Below, one piece after another: positions 22,714-29,727 of a DNA stretch of 43,119 bases. Under the pieces are notes generated by a model. That model saw only the letters and a list, made by a program, of their open reading frames with translations. It was not told where the DNA came from and did no database searches. Both the position numbers and the translations under genes were made by a program. The stretch is from JACCZR01 sp035296565 (GTDB lineage Bacteria > Actinomycetota > Thermoleophilia > Solirubrobacterales > Thermoleophilaceae). Position 1 is the first letter of the stretch. Every line of letters starts with the position of its first letter. The stretch is from the NCBI GenBank assembly GCA_035296565.1, contig DATHAQ010000069.1, forward strand, positions 1-43,119. Direction: 5' to 3'.

Positions 22714-23758
22714 TCAGCGGCCGGGGGTCCACGTCGCCCTCGGCGAGCATGTGCAGCGCGTCCCGGAACTCGAGCGGCGTGTAGCCGAAGACGAAGCGCA
22801 GGTCTATCTCCTTGTTGACGGCCATCGCCGGCCTGAAGCGGTCGGGCCCCACGCAAACGCCGGCCACCACTACGCGCGAGAACAGCGGCGCACTGTCGAC
22901 GATGCTCTCGATGACGCCGGGCAGGCCGACGCACTCGAACACGACCGGGTGCTTGGGCGCGGCCCCGAGCTTCTCCGCCACGCGCCATACGTGCCACCAG
23001 CCGACGGGCAGCCGCCCGAGCTTCTCGCGGGTTCCAACGGCCAGCTCCAGCGCGTCGGGGAGGTTCTCCAGGTGACCGCTCTCGACCACCGCCGAGTAGG
23101 GGGATTCCTCCGCGGGGTCGACCACCACGTCGGCCCCGCAGGCTCTGGCGAGCTCGCGGCGCCCCACTGAGAAATCGCTGGCCACGACGGTGCGCACGCC
23201 CTTCGCCTTGAGCATCAGGATCACGCCGAGACCGATCGGCCCGCAGCCGATGACGACGGCGACCTGCTTCTTGCCGACCTCCCCGCGGCGCACGGCATGC
23301 CAGGCCACGGCCATCGGCTCGGTGAGCGCCGCGCCGTCGGGCGCCAGGGCATTGGGCACCGGGACCATGAGCGACTCCTGGGCGAGCATCTGCTCGGCGT
23401 AGGCGCCGGGCGCGTGGGCGGAGAAGCCGATGGTGTCGATACCGCCGGCCGCGCGAATCAGCGGCAGGGCAACCACCGGCGTGCCAGTCGGCAACTCCTG
23501 CTCGCAGCCCGGCCCGTACTCGGCGACCCGGCCGGAGAACTCGTGTCCGAAGACGACCTCCTCGGTCGAGCGCCCGAAGCGGTCATAGCCGGCCTGCTCG
23601 GCGAGGTCGGCCCAATCGTCGATGCCGTGACGGGCGTGGAGGTCCGAGCCGCAGATCCCGCAACGAAGCACTTCGAGGCGGACCTGGCCCGACGCCGGCG
23701 TGGGCTCCGGCCGCTCGACGACGTCCAGCTCGGCGTTCTGGCAGACGACGCTCCGCAT
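22604..23758 (-). CDS. Zinc-dependent alcohol/threonine dehydrogenase (MDR family)
   Basis: The product has 384 residues of the medium-chain dehydrogenase family. Catalytic zinc Cys in RCGICGSDLHA, His-Glu in FGHEFSGRV, and Rossmann motif VIGCGPIGLGV are visible; the four-Cys structural zinc lobe is absent, since no C-x2-C-x2-C-x7-C occurs. TEPMAVAWHAVRRGE and the VFECVGLPGVI loop agree. The substrate is an alcohol or polyol, not identifiable. ATG 23758 is preceded by a GAGG; the longer frame would overlap the divergent SRPBCC gene. Its stop forms a CTAG with a likely true stop of the convergent repeat gene. Confidence 0.9.
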   Translation of the reverse strand: MRSVVCQNAELDVVERPEPTPASGQVRLEVLRCGICGSDLHARHGIDDWADLAEQAGYDRFGRSTEEVVFGHEFSGRVAEYGPGCEQELPTGTPVVALPLIRAAGGIDTIGFSAHAPGAYAEQMLAQESLMVPVPNALAPDGAALTEPMAVAWHAVRRGEVGKKQVAVVIGCGPIGLGVILMLKAKGVRTVVASDFSVGRRELARACGADVVVDPAEESPYSAVVESGHLENLPDALELAVGTREKLGRLPVGWWHVWRVAEKLGAAPKHPVVFECVGLPGVIESIVDSAPLFSRVVVAGVCVGPDRFRPAMAVNKEIDLRFVFGYTPLEFRDALHMLAEGDVDPRPLITGQVGLDGVEAAFAALGEPEQHAKVLIDPQRTGGL

Positions 23759-23777
23759 GGCCTCATACTCCCTCTCC

Positions 23778-24221
23778 ATGGCGGTCGACGTCGCGACCAA
23801 CACCATTATCGAGCGCCCGCGCGAAGCGGTGGCGGCCTTTGCGTGCGACCCCGACAACGCGACGGCCTGGTACGAGAACATCGAGGAGGTCAGCTGGGAG
23901 ACCGGGCCGCCCCTCCAGGTGGGCTCGCGAATGGCCTTCGTCGCGCACTTCCTCGGCCGTCGGCTGACCTACACCTACGAGGTCCGGGCGCACGAGCCGG
24001 GTGAGCGGTTCGTGATGGCGACGGCCGAGGGCCCATTTCCGATGGAGACCACCTACCTCTGGGAGGATGCGGCCGCCGGAGGGACGCGCATGACCCTTCG
24101 CAACCGCGGCGAGCCATCGGGCTTCTCGCGCGTGGCGGCGCCACTGATGGCCTGGGCCATGCGCCGGGCCAACGAACAGGACCTCCGGGCGCTGAAGCGC
24201 CTGCTCGAGGACCGCCCGTGA
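23778..24221 (+). CDS. SRPBCC (START/Bet v1-like) family protein
   Basis: The product has 147 residues with the polyketide-cyclase/dehydrase-like SRPBCC pattern: a first strand ATNTIIERPREAVAAFACDP, NATAWYENIEEVSWE, the VGSRMAFVAHFLG strand, YEVRAHEPGERFVM, and a long C-terminal helix (MRRANEQDLRALKRLLE). Such proteins bind hydrophobic ligands in a deep cavity; ligand unknown. It diverges from the alcohol dehydrogenase gene with 19 bp between starts, so they probably share control. Confidence 0.85.
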   Translation: MAVDVATNTIIERPREAVAAFACDPDNATAWYENIEEVSWETGPPLQVGSRMAFVAHFLGRRLTYTYEVRAHEPGERFVMATAEGPFPMETTYLWEDAAAGGTRMTLRNRGEPSGFSRVAAPLMAWAMRRANEQDLRALKRLLEDRP

Positions 24222-24304
24222 AGGAGACCATCGAGTTGCGCGAGCGCGGCGTGCGGCTCGCGTTCGGCTTCGACGACCTGGTCTACGACGTCATGGCTCG
24301 ATGA
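24218..24304 (+). CDS. Possible 28-residue peptide or gene remnant
   Basis: A GTG overlapping the SRPBCC stop (GTGA, 24218-24221) opens a 29-codon frame ending at TGA 24302-24304. The product is charged and amphipathic (ELRERGVRLAFGFDDLVYDV). The overlap type is the same as at true coupled genes here. It runs 14 bp into the convergent enoyl-CoA hydratase gene, so it may be the truncated beginning of a lost gene. Confidence 0.3.
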   Translation: MKETIELRERGVRLAFGFDDLVYDVMAR

Positions 24305-25184
24305 CGTGGGACGGGTCCGGCCGGCGCTCGGGCGGGGCCTGGCTGTAGTCACCGAAGGGCGCGTCGCGCTCGCCGATCGCCTCGCGCACCCCTCTCTCGG
24401 CCGCGGTCTCGATCCATTCGTGCGCGTCGGGGGTATTGCGCATGAGGCCGTCGAGCATCGGGCCCATGAGCTGCGTGGTCGCCAGGCCCATGTTCTCGTA
24501 GGCCTGGTTGACCACCAGCTTCATGGCGGCGAGCTGAGAGGCCGGGATCCCGGCGAGCTGCTCGGCGCGGCGAGCCACCTCGTCCTCGAGCTCGGCGAAG
24601 GGGACCGAGGCGTTGATCAGCCCGAGCTCGGCCGCCTCGGACCCCGAGAGGCCCTTGCCGGTCAAGGCCAGCTCCTTGGCGCGCGTGAGCCCGAGGCGAT
24701 AGAGCCACATGCCGGTCAGGTACGCGCCCCACATGCGCGAGTACGGCGTGCCGATCACTGCGTCGTCGCTGGCCACTACGAGGTCGCCGCAGAGCGCCAG
24801 GTCGCTTCCGCCGCCGACGCACCAGCCGTGCACCTGCACGATCACGGGCTTCAGCGTGCGCCACAGGCTCATGAACTTCGGAACCGGGCCGGTGGCGGGC
24901 TGGCTGGACCACTTGAAGTCCTTGCCCGGATCCCAGGCGCCGTCCGTGTCGATCCACTCCTTCCAGTGCTCGAAGCCGCCGCCGAAGTCGAATCCGCCGC
25001 AGAACGAGCGTCCGGCGCCGCGGAGCACGATGACCTTGACCGAGTCGTCGCGCGTGGCCACGTTGACCGCGGCCTCGAGCTCGTCGGGCATGGGCGGCAC
25101 GATCGTGTTGAGGCGCTCGGGGCGGTTGAGGGTGATCGTTGCAACCGGGCCGTCGACCGCGTACAGGATGGTCTCGTGGGTCAC
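24291..25184 (-). CDS. Enoyl-CoA hydratase/isomerase (crotonase) family protein
   Basis: The product has 297 residues. The crotonase fold is recognisable: ILYAVDGPVATITLNRPERLN, VIVLRGAGRSFCGGFDF (first oxyanion strand), HGWCVGGGSDLALCGDLV (second oxyanion loop), GTPYSRMWG, and LTGKGLSGSEAAELGLIN. An insertion of about 30 residues after the first oxyanion loop (HWKEWIDTDGAWDPGK) makes it longer than the usual 260. The catalytic Glu pair of classical hydratases is not evident (Ser at GGSD), so another acyl-CoA reaction is possible. GTG 25184 has a TATGCT box nine bases upstream; it diverges from the methyltransferase gene. Confidence 0.85.
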   Translation of the reverse strand: MTHETILYAVDGPVATITLNRPERLNTIVPPMPDELEAAVNVATRDDSVKVIVLRGAGRSFCGGFDFGGGFEHWKEWIDTDGAWDPGKDFKWSSQPATGPVPKFMSLWRTLKPVIVQVHGWCVGGGSDLALCGDLVVASDDAVIGTPYSRMWGAYLTGMWLYRLGLTRAKELALTGKGLSGSEAAELGLINASVPFAELEDEVARRAEQLAGIPASQLAAMKLVVNQAYENMGLATTQLMGPMLDGLMRNTPDAHEWIETAAERGVREAIGERDAPFGDYSQAPPERRPDPSHVIEP

Positions 25185-25193
25185 CAAGGCGGC

Positions 25194-25203
25194 AGCATAG
25201 GTT
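25194..25203. promoter_or_regulatory. Overlapping divergent -10-like boxes
   Basis: The 23-bp gap between two divergent starts holds TATGCT on the minus strand (25194-25199, nine bases from GTG 25184) and TAGGTT on the plus strand (25198-25203, four bases from GTG 25208 and ten from GTG 25214). They share two bases, so the polymerase can presumably use one at a time. Confidence 0.35.
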
Positions 25204-25207
25204 GACT

Positions 25208-25933
25208 GTGCCCGTGGCCACCCTTGCCGACCCCGTCGCCGCGCTCCGCGCCGCCGGGTGCGTGTTCGCCGAGGACGAGGCCCGCCTCCTCGCCGAGGCA
25301 GCGGACGACGGCGCCGAGCTCGACGCGATGGTCCGGCGGCGCGCCGGCGGCCTGCCCTTGGAGCATGTACTGGGCTGGGCCGAGTTCTGCGGGCTGCGGA
25401 TCGCGGTCGAGCCCGGCGTGTTCGTGCCGCGGCGGCGCACCGAGTCGCTGGTCCGAGAGGCCGCCGACGTGCTCCGGCCAGAGATGGTCGTGGTGGACCT
25501 CTGCTGCGGCTCGGGCGCCGTCGGCGCTGCGCTGGCGACCCTCGAGCCCTCGATCGAGCTCCACGCAGCCGACGCAGATCCGGCCGCGGTGCGCTGCGCA
25601 CGGCGCAACGTCGGGCACGTCCACGAGGGTGATCTCTACGAAGCGCTCCCCGCCACGCTTCGCGGGCGGGTGGCCCTCCTGATGGTCAACGCGCCATACG
25701 TGCCCACCCGCGAGGTCGCCCTGCTCCCGCGCGAGGCCCGCCTCTATGAGCCACGCTTGGCCCTCGACGGTGGCGCCGACGGTCTTGACGTCCTCCGGCG
25801 GGTGATCGCCGCGGCCCCCGAGTGGCTCGCGCCGGGAGGCCGCCTGGTGACCGAAGCCGACGAGTCACAAGCGCCCGTCGTATCGACCGCCGCGGCTGAG
25901 GCCGACGTCGCGGCAACGGTGGTCGTCATATAG
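25208..25933 (+). CDS. PrmC-related protein N5-glutamine methyltransferase
   Basis: The product has 241 residues and resembles the actinobacterial PrmC-like family. A helical N-domain (VRRRAGGLPLEHVLGWAEFCG) is followed by FVPRRRTESLVREAAD, the SAM motif VVDLCCGSGAVGAAL and VNAPYVPT, where true PrmC has NPPY. The Ala variant marks the putative-methyltransferase subfamily, whose target protein is not established. GTG 25208 or 25214 could be the start; the nearest -10 box favours 25214 slightly. It ends seven bases before the convergent decarboxylase stop. Confidence 0.85.
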   Translation: MPVATLADPVAALRAAGCVFAEDEARLLAEAADDGAELDAMVRRRAGGLPLEHVLGWAEFCGLRIAVEPGVFVPRRRTESLVREAADVLRPEMVVVDLCCGSGAVGAALATLEPSIELHAADADPAAVRCARRNVGHVHEGDLYEALPATLRGRVALLMVNAPYVPTREVALLPREARLYEPRLALDGGADGLDVLRRVIAAAPEWLAPGGRLVTEADESQAPVVSTAAAEADVAATVVVI

Positions 25934-25939
25934 CTGTGA

Positions 25940-26725
25940 CTACCGGTCGGGCTCGCGCTCCAGCCCGTCGAGGAGCTCGTCGTGGGTATCGGAGCCGGGC
26001 CCGGGCGCTTGGACTGAGGGCGGCAGCTCCACCCGGAGGCGGCTGCTGTGGTCCAGCTCGGCGATGCCGCGCTCGAGGTCGCAAGCGAGCACGTGGCCTC
26101 CAGACGCGCGGTCGGCGGTCGCGAAGTGCAAGTGCCAGCCGCGGACCTCCAAACCGTCGAGCGGGCCCGGGAAGCGGAAGCCCATCAGCGTGCCCTCCAC
26201 CTGCTCCAGCTCGGTGACCTGCTGCTGGGCGATCACATCGGCGAGCGGCGGATACGGCGGCTGCTGGCGGGGCACCGAGCGCACCTTCAGCCGTACGAAG
26301 CGCCCCTCGACCCGCACGGCGGCCCCCGCCGCCCCCGAGCGGTCCGCCGAGTCCAGTCGCTCGGCCAACGCGTCGAAGTCGAGCGGGCCCTCGAGCTCCA
26401 TGCGGTGGTCGCAGGCAAAGGGAACCACGACGGCAAAGGGCGTCATCGCCGCGCCGGGCACCGCAGCGAGCGAGCCGTCCAGGCGCGCCTGCCACGCCCG
26501 CCCGTCGAGGACGATGAGCTCGCCGTCGCAGCCGTTGAGCGTTCCCAGCCCGAGGTCCCCTCGCGCTGTGAGCTCGTCGACGGTGACGTCGCCGTCGAAG
26601 TGACCCGAGAGCAGCGCGTCGATCGTCGACGTCTGGAACAGGGCATGGTCGCGCCGCTCCGGCCGGAGCTCGGCGTGACGCAGCAGCTCGACTCGCAGCG
26701 CATCGAGGAAGGCTTCTTCGCTCAC
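25940..26725 (-). CDS. budA: Alpha-acetolactate decarboxylase
   Basis: The product has 261 residues and matches the BudA/AlsD family: LFQTSTIDALLSGHFDGD near the start, DLGLGTLNGCDGELIVLDG, TPFAVVVPF, and the zinc site with H-x-H in GWHLHFATADR plus GGHVLACDLERG. It converts acetolactate to acetoin with zinc, diverting pyruvate from branched-chain amino acid synthesis. No acetolactate synthase or acetoin reductase is adjacent. GTG 26725 is preceded by TAGCCT nine bases upstream. It is divergent from a SnoaL-like gene 36 bp away. Confidence 0.9.
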   Translation of the reverse strand: MSEEAFLDALRVELLRHAELRPERRDHALFQTSTIDALLSGHFDGDVTVDELTARGDLGLGTLNGCDGELIVLDGRAWQARLDGSLAAVPGAAMTPFAVVVPFACDHRMELEGPLDFDALAERLDSADRSGAAGAAVRVEGRFVRLKVRSVPRQQPPYPPLADVIAQQQVTELEQVEGTLMGFRFPGPLDGLEVRGWHLHFATADRASGGHVLACDLERGIAELDHSSRLRVELPPSVQAPGPGSDTHDELLDGLEREPDR

Positions 26726-26734
26726 GTTCGCGCA

Positions 26735-26740
26735 AGGCTA
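26735..26740 (-). promoter_or_regulatory. -10-like TAGCCT for the acetolactate decarboxylase gene
   Basis: TAGCCT on the minus strand lies nine bases from the GTG at 26725, without a ribosome binding site. Confidence 0.4.
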
Positions 26741-26761
26741 GGCCGTGGCATGGTTGTGCGC

Positions 26762-27136
26762 ATGGACGACGAGGAGCGGCGCCGGCTGATCCGGCGGTAC
26801 TGGGACGCGACCGGAAGCGAGGACATCCACGACGAGCTCTACACCGAGGACGCTGTCCTCGAGTTCCCCCAGTCCGGCGAGCGCTTCGATGGCGTTTCGA
26901 ACTTCAGGGAGTGGCGAAGCCGCTACCCGGCGGGCGTGACCCTGGAGCTAGGCGAGCTGCGCGGACAGGGAGAGCTCTGGGTGGTCGAGGGGACGATCAG
27001 CTACGACGGCGGATCGCGCCAGCCGGCGGTGAACATCCTGGAGTTCCGTGGCGACAAGGTCGCTCGCGAGACCATCTACGTGACGGAGGAGTGGGAGGCG
27101 CCGGAGTGGCGCGCCCCGTGGCGCGCGGCGCCCTAG
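26762..27136 (+). CDS. SnoaL-like / NTF2-like fold protein
   Basis: The product has 124 residues with the NTF2-like pattern: N-terminal helix EERRRLIRRYWDATG, YTEDAVLEFPQSGERFDGVSNF, then strands ending NILEFRGDKVARETIYVTE with the conserved aromatic. Members are ketosteroid-isomerase-like enzymes or ligand binders; function unknown. It differs in sequence from the MSQENVE group elsewhere in this window. An ATG at 26750 is an alternative start. It is followed after about 130 bp by a short-chain dehydrogenase fragment. Confidence 0.8.
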   Translation: MDDEERRRLIRRYWDATGSEDIHDELYTEDAVLEFPQSGERFDGVSNFREWRSRYPAGVTLELGELRGQGELWVVEGTISYDGGSRQPAVNILEFRGDKVARETIYVTEEWEAPEWRAPWRAAP

Positions 27137-27264
27137 CCGACTGGCTTGCGGCGGAGGCGGCCCGTGGCGACGACGGCGACTGGTGGCCGATGCGACCGAG
27201 TTGTCGCCGATTCGCTCGAGCGCGCGCGTATGACCGGCCAGGAGGGCCAGGAGCCTGCCTCGAT

Positions 27265-27408
27265 CAGGTGCCGCTGGGCCGCGCCGGCGACGCCCGCGAA
27301 GTGGCCGAGCTGATCGCCTGGCTGGCCTCCTCGCGCGCGAGCTACGTAACGGGCGCTTCGTACGTGATCGACGGCGGCCTGACGCTGCTCGCCGCCCAGA
27401 ACCAGTAG
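27265..27408 (+). pseudogene. C-terminal fragment of a short-chain dehydrogenase
   Basis: In the frame ending at TAG 27406-27408, about 47 residues read as the end of a classical SDR: VPLGRAGDAREVAELIAWL, SSRASYVTGASYVIDGG, LTLL. These correspond to the last fifth of a 250-residue enzyme. The upstream sequence (27137-27264) shows no Rossmann motif or catalytic YxxxK in any frame, so the first four fifths are lost. It is a remnant rather than a working gene. Confidence 0.7.
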
Positions 27409-27416
27409 CCCCCGCG

Positions 27417-27818
27417 TCAGCGTGTGGCGTTGTATTCCTCGTCGGTGACGTGGTCGCCCCAGGTGACGGGGCTGCCGGAGTCGTCGGCTTCCTGCATGGC
27501 GAGGTGGGTCATGAAGCGGTCGGGGGCGGCGCCGTGCCAGTGGTCTTCGCCAGGCTCGAAGAAGACGCTGTCGCCCGCACGGATGGGCTCGATCGGCCCG
27601 CCGCGGCGCTGGCAGAGGCCGACACCCTCGGTGACGTAGATCGTCTGGCCGAAGGGATGGGTGTGCCACGCCGTCCGGGCGCCGGGCGTGAAGTGGACGC
27701 TCGCGGCCGCGACGCGAGAGGGGGGCGACGGCGTCGCGACGGTGTCGATGTAGACAGCGCCGGTGAACCAGTCGCTCGGGCCGGGGGTCGTCTCGAGGGA
27801 GTTCCTGGTGATCCGCAT
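27417..27818 (-). CDS. Cupin protein similar to (R)-mandelonitrile lyase-type cupins
   Basis: The product has 133 residues in one cupin barrel. PSDWFTGAVYIDT, FTPGARTAWHTHPFGQTIYV with the first-motif histidines and Gln, GEDHWHGAAPDRFMTHLA with the second-motif His, and WGDHVTDEEY match the metal-dependent cupin hydroxynitrile lyases of bacteria closely. Many annotated relatives have not been tested, so activity on mandelonitrile is only a family inference. Mn or Fe is the expected metal. It is a single minus-strand gene next to the SDR fragment; a terminator-like hairpin lies upstream at 28060-28087. Confidence 0.85.
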   Translation of the reverse strand: MRITRNSLETTPGPSDWFTGAVYIDTVATPSPPSRVAAASVHFTPGARTAWHTHPFGQTIYVTEGVGLCQRRGGPIEPIRAGDSVFFEPGEDHWHGAAPDRFMTHLAMQEADDSGSPVTWGDHVTDEEYNATR

Positions 27819-28226
27819 GTGAAGAGACGTATCACTGCTCCGGCATCCGCGGCTGCCATCGCAGGGCGCGTCTCTGCGTTCGTGGCGGCTAGCGGGCCTG
27901 AAGCTGGCGGCCCAGGGCAGGGATCCCTGGGGCTACCAGGCAGGGAATGTGGCGGGCCGCCGTTACGGGCGACCGCGAGTACGTTCTTCCCCGGGACGGC
28001 GCCGGGCATCCCGCCGGTGTCGATATTGCGTCGGTTCTCTCGCCATGGAGCAAAAGGAACCCCCGCAGCCGCACGCGACTGCGGGGGCCGCACGGCGGCG
28101 TGACCCTCCGTGCACGGGTTGAAACGCCTTCTCCCGCGCAAGGTTGATCGGTTTCCTTCCGTTTTGGGTAGGGCCTCAGCACGGCGTGGCCCTCATTCCT
28201 GAGAGGACTCAAGGATGGGAGGTGAG
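27819..28226. other. Non-coding gap of about 400 bp with hairpins
   Basis: No frame here looks coding. It holds the palindrome CAGGGATCCCTG near 27918, a strong hairpin at 28060-28087, the palindrome CCGTGCACGG near 28111, and a GGGCC/GGCCC hairpin near 28171-28194 just upstream of the small secreted protein gene, which would lie in its 5' leader. TTGATC at about 28144 could be a -35 element. No known riboswitch is recognised. Confidence 0.4.
28060..28087 (-). terminator. Hairpin with T-rich tail on the minus strand
   Basis: CCCCCGCAG pairs perfectly with CTGCGGGGG around a ten-base loop. On the minus strand it is followed by TTCCTTTTG, like an intrinsic terminator. It would stop antisense or read-through transcripts before the cupin gene; no minus-strand gene lies directly upstream. 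Confidence 0.5.
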
Positions 28227-28433
28227 ATGAGCAAGGGACGCAAGACCATGGCCGCCTTCTTGGCAGCCGCGGCACTCGGCGTGACCGCAGTGCCCGCCGT
28301 GTCGGCCAACCCCGCCCCGCCCACCAACGGCGGCAACGGCGCCGGCAGCAGCGGCAACTGCACCGGTAACCCCGACGACCGGCCCGCGTCGTGCAACAGC
28401 GCGACCGACAAGGGCCCCAACGCAGTGCCCTAG
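28227..28433 (+). CDS. Small secreted Gly/Asn-rich protein with paired Cys, copy 1
   Basis: The product has 68 residues: a signal peptide (GRKTMAAFLAAAALGVTAVP, cut after VSA near residue 28), then a short mature part rich in Gly, Asn and Pro with GNGAGSSGNCTGNPDDRP and ASC. The two cysteines could form a disulfide. ATG 28227 follows GGGAGGTGAG, a strong ribosome binding site; the in-frame ATG at 28215 lies before it and is unlikely. It is paralogous to the next gene (shared GNGAG, CTG, DRPxSC). Function unknown; no enzyme domain. Confidence 0.75.
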   Translation: MSKGRKTMAAFLAAAALGVTAVPAVSANPAPPTNGGNGAGSSGNCTGNPDDRPASCNSATDKGPNAVP

Positions 28434-28476
28434 CAGTCACGGAAGATCACAAGCGATCAATTCTCAAGGAGGAGAC

Positions 28477-28668
28477 ATGAAGAAGAAGTCAGCAGCCGTG
28501 CTCAGCATCTGTGCCCTCGCCCTCACCGCGGCCGCACCTGCGTTCGCCGATCAGAACGAGGGTCCCGGTAACGGCGCTGGCCAGAGCAAGCAGTGCACCG
28601 GTCCCCAGGCCGACCGCCCGTCCAGCTGCACCAGCCAAGGCGGCCCCGGCGACCAAGGCAGCAACTAG
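28477..28668 (+). CDS. Small secreted Gly-rich protein with paired Cys, copy 2
   Basis: The product has 63 residues: signal peptide MKKKSAAVLSICALALTAAA ending AFA near residue 24, then a 39-residue mature part with GNGAGQSKQC, TGPQADRPSSC and a Gly-rich end. AAGGAGGAG precedes the ATG at ideal spacing, among the strongest ribosome binding sites in the window, so high expression is likely. It forms a tandem pair with the gene 43 bp upstream, and a strong hairpin follows its stop. Role unknown: surface peptide, toxin-like or structural are all possible. Confidence 0.75.
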   Translation: MKKKSAAVLSICALALTAAAPAFADQNEGPGNGAGQSKQCTGPQADRPSSCTSQGGPGDQGSN

Positions 28669-28683
28669 TCCGGACGATACGGC

Positions 28684-28719
28684 GGGCGCTCGGATACACG
28701 CACAGGTATCCGGGCGCCC
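28684..28719 (+). terminator. Strong hairpin after the small secreted protein pair
   Basis: A 14-bp stem (GGGCGCTCGGATAC with GTATCCGGGCGCCC, one G-U pair) encloses an eight-base loop, 15 bases after the stop of the second gene. There is no U run, but high-GC actinobacteria often use such hairpins. Confidence 0.7.
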
Positions 28720-28766
28720 CGTCGCTTGCCCCAGCGACCGAAGTACGCCGTCCGAACCATCGCCGG

Positions 28767-29687
28767 CTAGCCCGCCGTCGGTGCGTCGGTGTCCACCACA
28801 CGCCGGGCGCTAGGGAAGGGGATGGGCTCGTCCGGCTCGGGACCGGCGTCGGCGGCCGCAGCCAGGGCGGCCCGACCGAGTTCGCCGGCGCTGGAGTGGC
28901 GCGCCTGGGCGTCGCGGGCCATGGCCGTCCGCACGACCTCGTCGAAAGCCTCAGGGACGTGCGGCGCCGTCGCGGTCACCGCGGGCGGTGGTCCGGTCAC
29001 GTGCGCCATCAGCTTGTCCACGTCACGCTCGCGCGGGTAGGGCACGCTGCCGGTCAGTGCCTCGTGCAGGACGCAGCCCAGCGCGTAGACGTCGGTGAAG
29101 GGCCCAGTGTCGCCGGCCTGCACCTGTTCGGGTGCGGCGTAGTCCACCGTGCCCACCCACTGCCCGGTTCTGGTTAGGCCGCTCATCGAGTCCATGTGCT
29201 TGGACAGGCCGAAGTCGCTGAGCAGAGCGTGGACCCCGATGGCTCGACGCTCGAGCAGCACGTTGCCCGGCTTGACGTCGCGGTGCACGAGCCCCTCCGC
29301 GTGGATTGCGTCGAGGCCGGCGGCCACCTGGGCGACCACCTTCGCCGCGGTGGCCGGGTGCAGCGAGCCGGAACCCGCCAGAACCCCCTCGAGGTCGACT
29401 CCGTCGACGAAGGCCATGGCGATGAACGGAATGCCCTCGTGGGTGCCTACCTCGAGCACGCGCACGAGGTGGGGATGGTCGAACGACGAGGCGACCCGTC
29501 CCTCGCGCTCGAAGCGCTCCTGAAATCCGAGCTCGCCCGAGCGCTCTCCCAGCACCAGTTTGAGCGCTGCCGGCGAGCCGTCGGACAGGCGGGTGGCACG
29601 CAGCACGGCACCCATGCCGCCTCGTCCGATCAGCTCCTCGACGCGGTAGTCGCCGAAGAACGATCCGGGTGTGGGTTCGCCGGCCAT
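28767..29687 (-). CDS. Cytosolic Ser/Thr protein kinase
   Basis: The product has 306 residues, almost all kinase domain: glycine loop IGRGGMGAV (21-29), Lys43 in ALKLV, catalytic HRDVKPGNVLL with Asp137, DFG at 158-160, and the activation loop LTRTGQWVGTVDYAAPEQ. No transmembrane helix or PASTA repeat follows, only a short acidic tail, so unlike PknB it is soluble. It diverges from the FHA-ABC transporter gene with 40 bp between starts; both have a TAGGGT box, which suggests co-regulation and that the transporter FHA domains read its phosphothreonines. Confidence 0.93.
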   Translation of the reverse strand: MAGEPTPGSFFGDYRVEELIGRGGMGAVLRATRLSDGSPAALKLVLGERSGELGFQERFEREGRVASSFDHPHLVRVLEVGTHEGIPFIAMAFVDGVDLEGVLAGSGSLHPATAAKVVAQVAAGLDAIHAEGLVHRDVKPGNVLLERRAIGVHALLSDFGLSKHMDSMSGLTRTGQWVGTVDYAAPEQVQAGDTGPFTDVYALGCVLHEALTGSVPYPRERDVDKLMAHVTGPPPAVTATAPHVPEAFDEVVRTAMARDAQARHSSAGELGRAALAAAADAGPEPDEPIPFPSARRVVDTDAPTAG

Positions 29688-29696
29688 TCAACTGGC

Positions 29697-29721
29697 ACCC
29701 TAGCCCGCTCGGGGTTAGGGT
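29697..29721. promoter_or_regulatory. Divergent TAGGGT boxes between kinase and FHA-ABC genes
   Basis: TAGGGT on the minus strand (29697-29702) lies nine bases from the ATG at 29687. TAGGGT on the plus strand (29716-29721) lies exactly six bases from the GTG at 29728. The hexamers are identical and face outward, so both genes are probably transcribed leaderless from the same promoter type. Confidence 0.55.
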
Positions 29722-29727
29722 CTGAGG

